From NCBI GenBank assembly GCA_041481485.1, contig JBGPBY010000108.1, forward strand, positions 1 through 17,126: 17,126 bases of DNA, read 5' to 3'. The notes beneath the pieces were generated by a model. That model saw nothing but the letters and a program-made list of their open reading frames with translations, had not been told where the DNA came from and made no database searches. This stretch comes from JBGPBY01 sp041481485 (GTDB lineage: Bacteria > Acidobacteriota > Terriglobia > 20CM-2-55-15). Shown one piece after another: positions 1-6,682 of the stretch. Position 1 is the stretch's first letter, and every line of letters starts with the position of its first letter. The position numbers were made by a program, and so were the translations under genes.

Positions 1-2
1 CC

Positions 3-1421
3 GATCCGCGAATTCCGTTTGAACTTGCGAATGTCTATCTTGCTGCGGGCGATGTCGATGGCGCTCGCGGCCAGCTGCATCGTGCCATTCAAATCGATCC
101 GCAGAATGTTCAGGCCGCGGATCTGCTTGCAGCGATTGAATTGTCCGAAGGTGAAGTTCAGACGGCGCTTCATTACTGGAATGCCACCGGATATCCGATT
201 GTGAACAGCGTTCTTCACAACACGAATGTCGCATTCGGACACTGGACGGTCCGCGAAGCGAATGCTTTCAAAATCGGCAAATTAATGACTTATTCGCAGT
301 GGCGAACCACTCAACAGCGCCTGTTCGAAACCAATTTGTTTTCGAACGTCGGCATCGCGGTCGAGCCGGCGCCGGCGCCAGGAAACTACAATCCGGTCAT
401 TCTCACCACCGACAAAACCAATGACCTTTACAACGTCGCTTTCGGACTCATAAAGGGCGCGCCATACGAAACCACTTATCTGGACTTCTGGAATATCGGC
501 AATTCCGGGATGAGCATCCAGTCAAGTTACCGCTGGAACTATAACCGCCGGCGTGGCGAAGTTCATCTTGATGCACCCTTGCCCGTTCCCGGAGTGCTTT
601 TCTTTCACGCAGCCGGAATTTGGCGATCTGAACGATGGGACCTTCGCCAACTCCAAACCGACGCAGGACCCAATGACAGATTTCAGTACGACTCCACCGG
701 CTTCGTCACCGAATTCAAATACATTCCAAATTTCCGATTCGATGCGGGCGCCGGATTTGAATATACAAACCGGGCAGCGAGCGGTGGCGTCCCCAATCTG
801 CTGATCAATAGCAGCAACTCCGCCAAGTTCCTCTATGAAGGCAGCCTGAGGCTCCTGGATCGGCGGTATCAGAGTCGACTCCACGCCGAAGGATACGTCG
901 CACGAAAAGGAATCCTGGGCGACTTGAACTACAACGCGGGAACCGTGGAACTGAATAACCGGTTCTTGATTTCGGGAGACACACTAACAGCCCTCGACTG
1001 GACCGTAAAAGGGGGCACGTCCTGGGGACAACTTCCGGTCGAAGACTACTTTGTATTGGGTGTGGACCAGCATTCCTCGAATCTCCTGCGGGGCCACAAG
1101 GCGACCAGCCACGGACACTACGGTAACGCTCCAATGGGAACCAGCTTTGGTCTGTCCAACTTCAATGCCGAGCGGCGAATTGCCATTCTTCCCCTGTTCA
1201 ATTCACTAAACCTCCCGTATCTGGATTTGAAGGCCGAATTCTTTCTCGACATCGGCAGGACGTGGGATCGCGAGAATAACTTCAAACAGGGAACGTTGTT
1301 TGTCGATACGGGCGGCGGGCTGAAGATCGGCACTCCTACCGATGCACTCAACATTATTTATGGCCACTCCCTGCGCGAAGGCGGCAACCTCTTCATTTTG
1401 AACCTCGAAAAGAAATGGTAG
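3..1421 (+). CDS. TPR plus Omp85-like outer-membrane beta-barrel protein, 5' truncated by window edge
   Basis: The reading frame is open from the first complete codon (position 3) to the TAG at 1419-1421, so the real start lies outside the window. The first ~55 codons read as tetratricopeptide repeat: ANVYLAAGDVDGARGQL, then RAIQIDPQN. A POTRA-like segment follows (285-372, TYSQWRTTQQRLFETNLF then SNVGIAVEP), resembling the helix-strand ending of POTRA domains. The rest alternates short aromatic strands and ends in a Trp, as outer-membrane barrels do. LLRGH at about 1083-1097 sits where Omp85 proteins carry the (V/L)RGF/Y motif of loop 6. By family, such barrels insert or translocate proteins or lipids at the outer membrane; the substrate here is unknown. 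It converges on the next gene with a 16-nt gap. An in-frame TTG at 141 is internal because TPR coding continues upstream of it. The Omp85 assignment is by motif and architecture only. Confidence 0.8.
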   Translation, partial: DPRIPFELANVYLAAGDVDGARGQLHRAIQIDPQNVQAADLLAAIELSEGEVQTALHYWNATGYPIVNSVLHNTNVAFGHWTVREANAFKIGKLMTYSQWRTTQQRLFETNLFSNVGIAVEPAPAPGNYNPVILTTDKTNDLYNVAFGLIKGAPYETTYLDFWNIGNSGMSIQSSYRWNYNRRRGEVHLDAPLPVPGVLFFHAAGIWRSERWDLRQLQTDAGPNDRFQYDSTGFVTEFKYIPNFRFDAGAGFEYTNRAASGGVPNLLINSSNSAKFLYEGSLRLLDRRYQSRLHAEGYVARKGILGDLNYNAGTVELNNRFLISGDTLTALDWTVKGGTSWGQLPVEDYFVLGVDQHSSNLLRGHKATSHGHYGNAPMGTSFGLSNFNAERRIAILPLFNSLNLPYLDLKAEFFLDIGRTWDRENNFKQGTLFVDTGGGLKIGTPTDALNIIYGHSLREGGNLFILNLEKKW

Positions 1422-1437
1422 GAACCGTTCCCGACTT

Positions 1438-2469
1438 CTATTGAAATTCCTTCCACCGGTCTTGTGTCGCAATTGCGAGTGCGACGAATTGCGAGTAACT
1501 CGCAATTCCGTTCTCGACGCCGTTAGCCTTTAAATGGGAGTCGAGAATTCTGGACTGGAGGCGGGCAACCCGAGGAATCTCCTGCAATCGGATTCGGGTG
1601 TAATACGCCTGCAAGTCTCGCCTGGGCCCGGGATCCAGTAACTCGACCGGACCGCCGAGATGAACCCACATCTCGAATGCTCCGCTATACCGGAACCAGA
1701 CATCCGGGGATTCCACTGTGGCCAGAAACGCCACGAAGTTTGCATCTCCCTCATCGGCAATGCCATGAACGTGCGCCAATTCGTGAGCCGTTAGAAATGG
1801 AAGTTCAAAATCCAGAATTCCGCTGACTAAAATCGGCTCCTGGGCAAATGGATTAAACAGGCCGTCGATGCCCGCAACTCGAAACCACCAGTCGGCGAAG
1901 ACGGAATGTTTAATCCGCTTTGCCGCACTCCAGTCACCGCCGTCGATTCGAGAAAGCACGAGGCGAACCCGCCCGTCCGCCGCCGACGCGATGTCGGCTT
2001 CCGTCAAGCCAGCCGGATTTTCCATTCCCAGTTGCGGCCAAAGTCGATTGAGGGATTCTGCAGTCTCCTGTACGAACTGGTTGCGTTGTTCGGAACTCGG
2101 GGATGGAACTTCCTGGAATCCCAGCCGGGCGGCAAGAGGCACCCGATGGTAATTCAGCCCCCAGCCCCAGAAGAAAATGAGGTACGCGAGTGCGATGAGT
2201 CCCACCGGAAGCCGCCACTTTCTCCGGCGGATGCTGTAAACGGCCACACCCAGCAGGACCAGAATCCAGACGTCCAGCCAGCTGAACGGGACGAAATCCG
2301 CCAGGCTTCCAGCAATATGGGAAATGGTAGGAAACACCCGGCGAGCGTAAATCGACTCTATCAGGCGAGACGGCAGCCAGCCGATTCCGGACAGGAATGC
2401 CGTGACAATTGCGAGTATGGCAAGGAAAATCGCCACGGGAACTTTAGGCTTGACCCTCGAAATGACCAT
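1438..2469 (-). CDS. DUF3810-like membrane protein with HExxH zinc-protease-like motif
   Basis: This is a 343-residue protein. Three hydrophobic segments lie near the N-terminus (about residues 11-31, 64-80 and 87-104), followed by a soluble domain. At residues 229-245 is HELAHVHGIADEGDANF, an HExxHxxG motif followed by (E/D)AN. That is the signature I associate with the DUF3810 family, which looks like a membrane-anchored zinc metallopeptidase without a proven substrate. H229, H233 and E230 fit zinc binding and catalysis. The usual family EAN is DAN here (D242), a conservative change at the likely third ligand. The ATG at 2467-2469 precedes the first membrane segment; a weak GAAGG lies about 14 nt upstream. 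It is divergent from the M23 gene and convergent with the barrel gene. The 3' end contains a cluster of palindromes. The family call is fairly firm; activity is inferred. Confidence 0.8.
   Translation of the reverse strand: MVISRVKPKVPVAIFLAILAIVTAFLSGIGWLPSRLIESIYARRVFPTISHIAGSLADFVPFSWLDVWILVLLGVAVYSIRRRKWRLPVGLIALAYLIFFWGWGLNYHRVPLAARLGFQEVPSPSSEQRNQFVQETAESLNRLWPQLGMENPAGLTEADIASAADGRVRLVLSRIDGGDWSAAKRIKHSVFADWWFRVAGIDGLFNPFAQEPILVSGILDFELPFLTAHELAHVHGIADEGDANFVAFLATVESPDVWFRYSGAFEMWVHLGGPVELLDPGPRRDLQAYYTRIRLQEIPRVARLQSRILDSHLKANGVENGIASYSQFVALAIATQDRWKEFQ
1467..1508. repeat. Cluster of short palindromes at the convergent gene end
   Basis: Positions 1467-1478 form a perfect 12-nt palindrome (TCGCAATTGCGA). 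Positions 1486-1496 and 1498-1508 are perfect 11-bp inverted copies around a single A. All share the core AATTGCGAGT. The cluster lies inside the last codons of the DUF3810-like gene, about 50-90 nt past the convergent barrel gene. No T-run follows, so it is not a classic intrinsic terminator. The core AATTGCGAGTA also occurs near the other end of the same gene, around 2407. Confidence 0.5.
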
Positions 2470-2595
2470 GGGTTACGATTTGACCTTCAGTGTCCGACTT
2501 TTGCCATTAAGTCCTCATTTTCCAATTAAATAGTTGTGCTGGTGCGAGCGACTTTGGCTCCACTCGGAGAACCTAAATAAACTCAGGAGTGTCCA

Positions 2596-3495
2596 ATGGC
2601 CAGACGGTTTTATACTTGTATCATTGTTCCCGACGCGAGTCAGCGTCTTCATAAACTGAAAATCTCGGAAAAGGCTCTTTTTGCTGCGGCTGTCTTGGGT
2701 ATTCTTTCATTTTTTGTAGCAGTCGCCTTGGGATTCAGCTACGTCCACATGGCTTTTAAAGCCTCGGACTACGATCAACTTGAGGCAGAGAACACGAACC
2801 TCCGGGTAAAAACCAAAGATCTGCAGATTTCCACCTCCAAACTCAGCGCCAAACTGAACCAGCTTCAGACCCTTTCGGAAAACATCACAAAGGTGATCGA
2901 AGATGACCCTGTGTTCAAGGGTTCCAGGAAGTTGAACGGCAAACCGGAAGGCGGTTCGCGGGTGGATCTCACCACCGAGCAGCTGATCGCATCCGGAAAC
3001 CTCAGCACGGGCGTCGATCTGATGCGAAATCGTGCCAAGGGATTGGAAGGTCAATACAACCTTCTAAATCAGCTGGTGGACCAGCGTCGAACGCTTGATG
3101 CGATCACGCCGAACCGGTGGCCGATCCGCGGCCACGTCGGAAGTGCGTTTGGAAGCCGGACCGATCCCTTTGAAGGCGGCTCGGAAATGCATTTCGGACT
3201 GGATATCGAAGCTCCAATTGGCAGCCAGGTGTCGGCTCCCGCTACCGGAATCGTGAAGTTGGCCCAGCGTGAATCCGAGTACGGCAACTTGATTGTACTG
3301 GATCATGGGAATGGCCTGACCACGCGGTATGCTCACCTGCGAGGATTTGCCATCAAAGTCGGACAGAAGGTCACCAAAGGCCAGCTTATCGGATGGGTAG
3401 GAATGACCGGCAGAACCACGGGGCCTCACCTCCATTACGAAGTACGTCAGGATGACCGCCCCATCAATCCGCGAACCTACCTGCGGGGAGATTAA
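2596..3495 (+). CDS. Membrane-anchored coiled-coil M23 (LytM) peptidoglycan peptidase
   Basis: This is a 299-residue protein. The short basic N-terminus is followed by one membrane segment (about residues 28-50), then a coiled-coil stretch (about 58-105, with heptad-spaced Leu in QLEAENTNLRVKTKDLQ). The C-terminal LytM/peptidase M23 domain spans about 173-297. The zinc ligands of active M23 enzymes are all present: H199 and D203 (HFGLD) and H280 of HLH (278-280), with the catalytic His candidate H247 (YAHL). The family cuts peptide cross-links in murein. The anchor plus coiled coil suggests a periplasmic hydrolase, or an activator of the EnvC type, although the intact active site favours a true enzyme. 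AGGAG at 2584-2588, 7 nt before the ATG, supports the start. The gene is divergent from the DUF3810-like gene and followed by the long repeat region. Confidence 0.92.
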   Translation: MARRFYTCIIVPDASQRLHKLKISEKALFAAAVLGILSFFVAVALGFSYVHMAFKASDYDQLEAENTNLRVKTKDLQISTSKLSAKLNQLQTLSENITKVIEDDPVFKGSRKLNGKPEGGSRVDLTTEQLIASGNLSTGVDLMRNRAKGLEGQYNLLNQLVDQRRTLDAITPNRWPIRGHVGSAFGSRTDPFEGGSEMHFGLDIEAPIGSQVSAPATGIVKLAQRESEYGNLIVLDHGNGLTTRYAHLRGFAIKVGQKVTKGQLIGWVGMTGRTTGPHLHYEVRQDDRPINPRTYLRGD

Positions 3496-3585
3496 GTTCC
3501 CAGTAACCGGTGAGCTGAAGGCGCGAGTTCGATCAAGAAATCCTTCTCTCGTTGGGCTGATCCGTGCACTCACGTGGCTCCCGCG

Positions 3586-3667
3586 CCCGGTTCCCACGTT
3601 GTAAGTTGTCAAATGTTCTGCTGTACGTTCGTCAAATGAACCTGGCGAACTGACCCACTGGCGCAAT
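3586..3667 (+). repeat. Repeat unit copy 1 (direct)
   Basis: This is an 82-nt core starting CCCGGTTCCCACG and ending GGCGCAAT. A 20-nt tail (3668-3687) is also present, in inverted form, at the head of copy 3 but missing from copy 2. Inside the unit GTCAAATG occurs twice, 23 nt apart (3608 and 3631). It differs from copy 2 at one base (AACCTGGCG against AACTTGGCG). Confidence 0.92.
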
Positions 3668-3709
3668 TTGAACTCATAATCGTCTGATCCGTGCGGTCAC
3701 CTGACGCCG

Positions 3710-3791
3710 CCCGGTTCCCACGTTGTAAGTTGTCAAATGTTCTGCTGTACGTTCGTCAAATGAACTTGGCGAACTGACCCACTGGCGCAAT
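3710..3791 (+). repeat. Repeat unit copy 2 (direct)
   Basis: This 82-nt core is identical to copy 1 except for one C-to-T difference. Positions 3718-3791 are the exact reverse complement of 3813-3886 in copy 3 and form the left arm of the long hairpin. Its 3' tail has been replaced by the head of copy 3. Confidence 0.92.
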
Positions 3792-3792
3792 C

Positions 3793-3886
3793 TCAGACGA
3801 TTATGAGTTCAAATTGCGCCAGTGGGTCAGTTCGCCAAGTTCATTTGACGAACGTACAGCAGAACATTTGACAACTTACAACGTGG
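3793..3886 (-). repeat. Repeat unit copy 3 (inverted)
   Basis: This is the reverse complement of copy 1 positions 3594-3687 (94 nt, one mismatch). It ends 48 nt before the secA ATG. Its right 74 nt pair perfectly with copy 2. What follows is a C/A-rich stretch (CCACCACCACCCC), not a T-run, so a classic terminator reading toward secA is not supported. Confidence 0.92.
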
Positions 3887-3934
3887 CCACCACCACCCCT
3901 TCCCATTCCGGCCCCTTGTCCGGTACACTTCGTT

Positions 3935-6682
3935 ATGTTCGATTCGTTTTTCGGTAAGGTCTTTGGTACCAGCAACGACCGAGAGCTGAAACGGTTATCT
4001 CCGGTCGTCACAGAAGTGAACGTGTTGGAGCCCGAAATCTCCCAACTCTCTGACGCCGGCCTTCAGGCAAAAACCGCAGAATTCCGCCAGCGCATTTCCA
4101 ACGGACAAGCTCTCGATGAGCTTTTGCCGGAGGCCTTCGCCGTCGTTCGAGAAGCAGGTAAGCGGGTGCTGTCGATGCGGCATTTTGACGTTCAGCTCAT
4201 TGGCGGGGCCGTTCTGCACAAAGGCCGAATCGCTGAGATGAAGACCGGCGAAGGCAAGACGTTGGTGGCCACTCTTCCGACATATTTGAATGCTCTCGAG
4301 GGCAAAGGCGTTCACGTCGTTACCGTCAACGACTATCTCGCAAAACGCGACTCCGAATGGATGGGACGGTTATACAAGTATCTCGGAATGACGGTTGGCG
4401 TCATCCATCACGGTATCGAAGATACGCAACGCCGGCAGTCCTACGCATCGGACATCACTTACGGCACCAACAACGAATTCGGCTTCGACTATCTGCGCGA
4501 CAACATGAAGTTCGATGTCTCGCACCGCGTCCAGCGCGGACACCACTTCGGGGTGGTCGATGAAGTCGACTCCATTCTGATCGACGAAGCGCGCACGCCG
4601 CTTATCATTTCCGGCCCGTCCGAGGAATCCACCGACAAGTACTACCGGATCGACAAGATTATTCCCCGGCTGCGGCGCGACATCGACTACCAGGTGGATG
4701 AAAAGCATCGCACCGTGACGCTGACGGAAGAAGGCGTCGCGACGGCCGAACCGATGCTGGGCGTCGAAAATCTTTTCGATCCCGCCAACATGGAGATCCT
4801 GCATCACGTCAACCAGGGACTGCGCGCCCACACGCTGTTCAAGCGCGACGTGGACTATGTGGTTAAAGACGGCGAAGTCCTGATCGTCGACGAATTCACC
4901 GGCCGTCTCATGCCGGGACGCCGCTGGAGCGATGGACTGCATCAGGCGGTTGAAGCCAAGGAAGGCATGAAAATCCAGCAGGAAAATCAGACTCTGGCGA
5001 CGATCACCTTCCAGAATTACTTCCGCATGTACAAGAAGCTCTCCGGCATGACCGGCACGGCGGAAACCGAAGCCGAAGAGTTTCTCAAGATATATAAGCT
5101 CGAAGTGAACACCATTCCGACGAACCAGACGCTTCGCCGCATTGAAAACCCGGACGTGATTTATCGAACGGAACGCGAAAAGTTCGAAGCCGTCGTCAAG
5201 GAGATCCGGGAATGCAATCAGAAGGGGCAACCCGTGCTGGTGGGCACCATCAACATCGACCGCTCGGAAAAGCTGTCGACCATGCTGAAGAAGGCCGGCA
5301 TCAAGCACGTCGTCCTGAATGCGAAGTACCATGAAAAGGAAGCGGAGATCGTGGCGCAGGCCGGGCGAAAAGGTTCCGTCACCATCGCCACCAACATGGC
5401 CGGACGCGGAACCGACATCCTGCTTGGCGGAAATCCGGATTTCCTCGCACGCGATGTGTTGCGCAAACGAGAGATCGATCCCGCGCAGGCAACATCGGAA
5501 CAGTGGCAGCAGGCGATTGCCCAGGTTAAACCGGCGATCGACAAAGAGCACGAAGAAGTGGTTCAACTCGGTGGGTTGCACATCGTCGGCACCGAACGCC
5601 ACGAAGCCCGGCGTATCGACAACCAGCTGCGCGGCCGGTCGGGACGACAAGGCGATCCGGGATCGTCACGGTTCTATGTTTCTCTCGAAGACGATCTGAT
5701 GCGCATCTTCGCTGCCGAACGGATTTCGAACATCATGCAGCGTCTTGGCATGGAAGAGGGCGTTCCGATCGAATCCAAACTGGTTTCACGCCAGATTGAA
5801 AGTGCGCAGAAACGGGTCGAAGGCCAGAACTTCTCCTATCGCAAACACGTCCTCGAATACGACGACGTGATGAACAAACAGCGCGAAGCCATCTATGGCC
5901 TGCGGCGGCAGCTTCTGGAAGGCGAGGACCAGAAGGAATACATCATGAGAACCGCCGACGAGATTATGGCCAGCTTGGTCGAGCGTCATTGTCCGGCCGA
6001 GACTCTCCCGGGAGAGTGGGATCTGGATGGATTATCCACATCAGTTAGGGAACAGTACGGCTTCGATTATCGGGCCGAGGGTATCGACCCTTCATCGCTG
6101 GGTCCCAAAGCGCTTGAAGACGAACTCGTCGCAAAATCTCACGAGCTCTACGACAAGAAGGAAACCATCATCGGCGCCCCGGCCATGCGGTACCACGAAC
6201 GCATGATCATGTTGCAGATCGCGGATTCTCACTGGAAAGATCACCTTCTGGCCATGGATCATCTGAAAGAAGGAATTGGCCTGCGCGGTTACGGTCAGCG
6301 CGATCCACTGGTGGAATACAAGAAAGAATCTTACGATCTGTTTGAAGATCTAATGAATCGCATCGATGAAGATTCGATTCGATTCCTGTTCCTGCTGAAG
6401 CCAATTGATGGACCTGGCGATGGTGGAGAAGCTCCCGGAAGCGGAACTGGCGGCCAGGGTGGAAGTCGTGGCGGTTCAGGTGGCGGCCGCGGTAAAGCTT
6501 ACGAAGAAAAAATGAGAGAGCAGATCGAGCGGAAACAGAAACGCCAGGAAATGATGTTGAATCAGATGAGCGCAGGAGAGACTCATCAGGTGAAGAGGGA
6601 TGCACCCAAGGTTGGCCGCAACGATCCATGCCCGTGCGGCAGCGGCAAAAAATACAAAAAATGTCACGGAGCGGAAGCTTGA
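3935..6682 (+). CDS. secA: Protein translocase ATPase SecA
   Basis: This is a full-length SecA of 915 residues. It is the motor that drives unfolded preproteins through SecYEG at the cytoplasmic membrane. Visible landmarks are Walker A MKTGEGKT (102-109), the DEAD-like box DEVD (209-212) followed by SILIDEARTPLIISG, the second nucleotide-binding domain with TNMAGRGTDILLGG (from 486) and RGRSGRQGDPG (566-576), and the scaffold/wing region. A Gly/Ser-rich linker (about 827-852) leads to the C-terminal zinc finger CPCGSGKKYKKCHG, with ligands C899, C901, C910 and H911, used for SecB and ribosome contacts. No good Shine-Dalgarno precedes the ATG at 3935. The upstream region is dominated by the long hairpin repeat. 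guaB overlaps its end. No frame damage is seen. Confidence 0.98.
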   Translation: MFDSFFGKVFGTSNDRELKRLSPVVTEVNVLEPEISQLSDAGLQAKTAEFRQRISNGQALDELLPEAFAVVREAGKRVLSMRHFDVQLIGGAVLHKGRIAEMKTGEGKTLVATLPTYLNALEGKGVHVVTVNDYLAKRDSEWMGRLYKYLGMTVGVIHHGIEDTQRRQSYASDITYGTNNEFGFDYLRDNMKFDVSHRVQRGHHFGVVDEVDSILIDEARTPLIISGPSEESTDKYYRIDKIIPRLRRDIDYQVDEKHRTVTLTEEGVATAEPMLGVENLFDPANMEILHHVNQGLRAHTLFKRDVDYVVKDGEVLIVDEFTGRLMPGRRWSDGLHQAVEAKEGMKIQQENQTLATITFQNYFRMYKKLSGMTGTAETEAEEFLKIYKLEVNTIPTNQTLRRIENPDVIYRTEREKFEAVVKEIRECNQKGQPVLVGTINIDRSEKLSTMLKKAGIKHVVLNAKYHEKEAEIVAQAGRKGSVTIATNMAGRGTDILLGGNPDFLARDVLRKREIDPAQATSEQWQQAIAQVKPAIDKEHEEVVQLGGLHIVGTERHEARRIDNQLRGRSGRQGDPGSSRFYVSLEDDLMRIFAAERISNIMQRLGMEEGVPIESKLVSRQIESAQKRVEGQNFSYRKHVLEYDDVMNKQREAIYGLRRQLLEGEDQKEYIMRTADEIMASLVERHCPAETLPGEWDLDGLSTSVREQYGFDYRAEGIDPSSLGPKALEDELVAKSHELYDKKETIIGAPAMRYHERMIMLQIADSHWKDHLLAMDHLKEGIGLRGYGQRDPLVEYKKESYDLFEDLMNRIDEDSIRFLFLLKPIDGPGDGGEAPGSGTGGQGGSRGGSGGGRGKAYEEKMREQIERKQKRQEMMLNQMSAGETHQVKRDAPKVGRNDPCPCGSGKKYKKCHGAEA

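Larger units (their letters stand above)
3557..3886. repeat. Three-copy (two direct, one inverted) intergenic repeat able to form a 74-bp hairpin
   Basis: This fills most of the 439-base gap between the M23 gene and secA. Copy 1 (core 3586-3667) and copy 2 (core 3710-3791) are 82-nt direct repeats differing at one base. Both are preceded by CTGATCCGTGC (3557 and 3684) with diverged 18- and 15-nt linkers. Copy 3 (3793-3886) is inverted. It matches 3594-3687 of copy 1 over 94 nt with one mismatch, and 3718-3791 of copy 2 over 74 nt perfectly, leaving a 21-nt loop (3792-3812). No ORF of credible composition is seen in it. No transposase or target-site duplication was recognised. Confidence 0.93.

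Noticed and set aside
19..204. 61-codon + frame at the left edge
   Set aside because: It is out of frame with the TPR coding that runs through the same bases and is Arg/Ile-rich as shadow frames are.
3064..3666. 200-codon minus-strand frame across the M23 3' end and the repeat
   Set aside because: It is antisense to the catalytic LytM domain and ends within repeat DNA; no domain is visible.
3586..3886. CRISPR array
   Set aside because: There are only three copies, one inverted, with 82-94-nt units and no uniform short spacers; no cas gene is present.
3718..3886. Intrinsic terminator for the M23 gene
   Set aside because: The stem is far longer than usual and is followed by CCACCACC rather than a T-run, so it was kept as a repeat of unknown role.
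4370..5650. 426-codon open frame on the minus strand inside secA
   Set aside because: It lies fully antisense to unmistakable SecA motifs. The His/Phe/Val-rich translation has no domain, and a third-position-biased gene produces such antisense frames.
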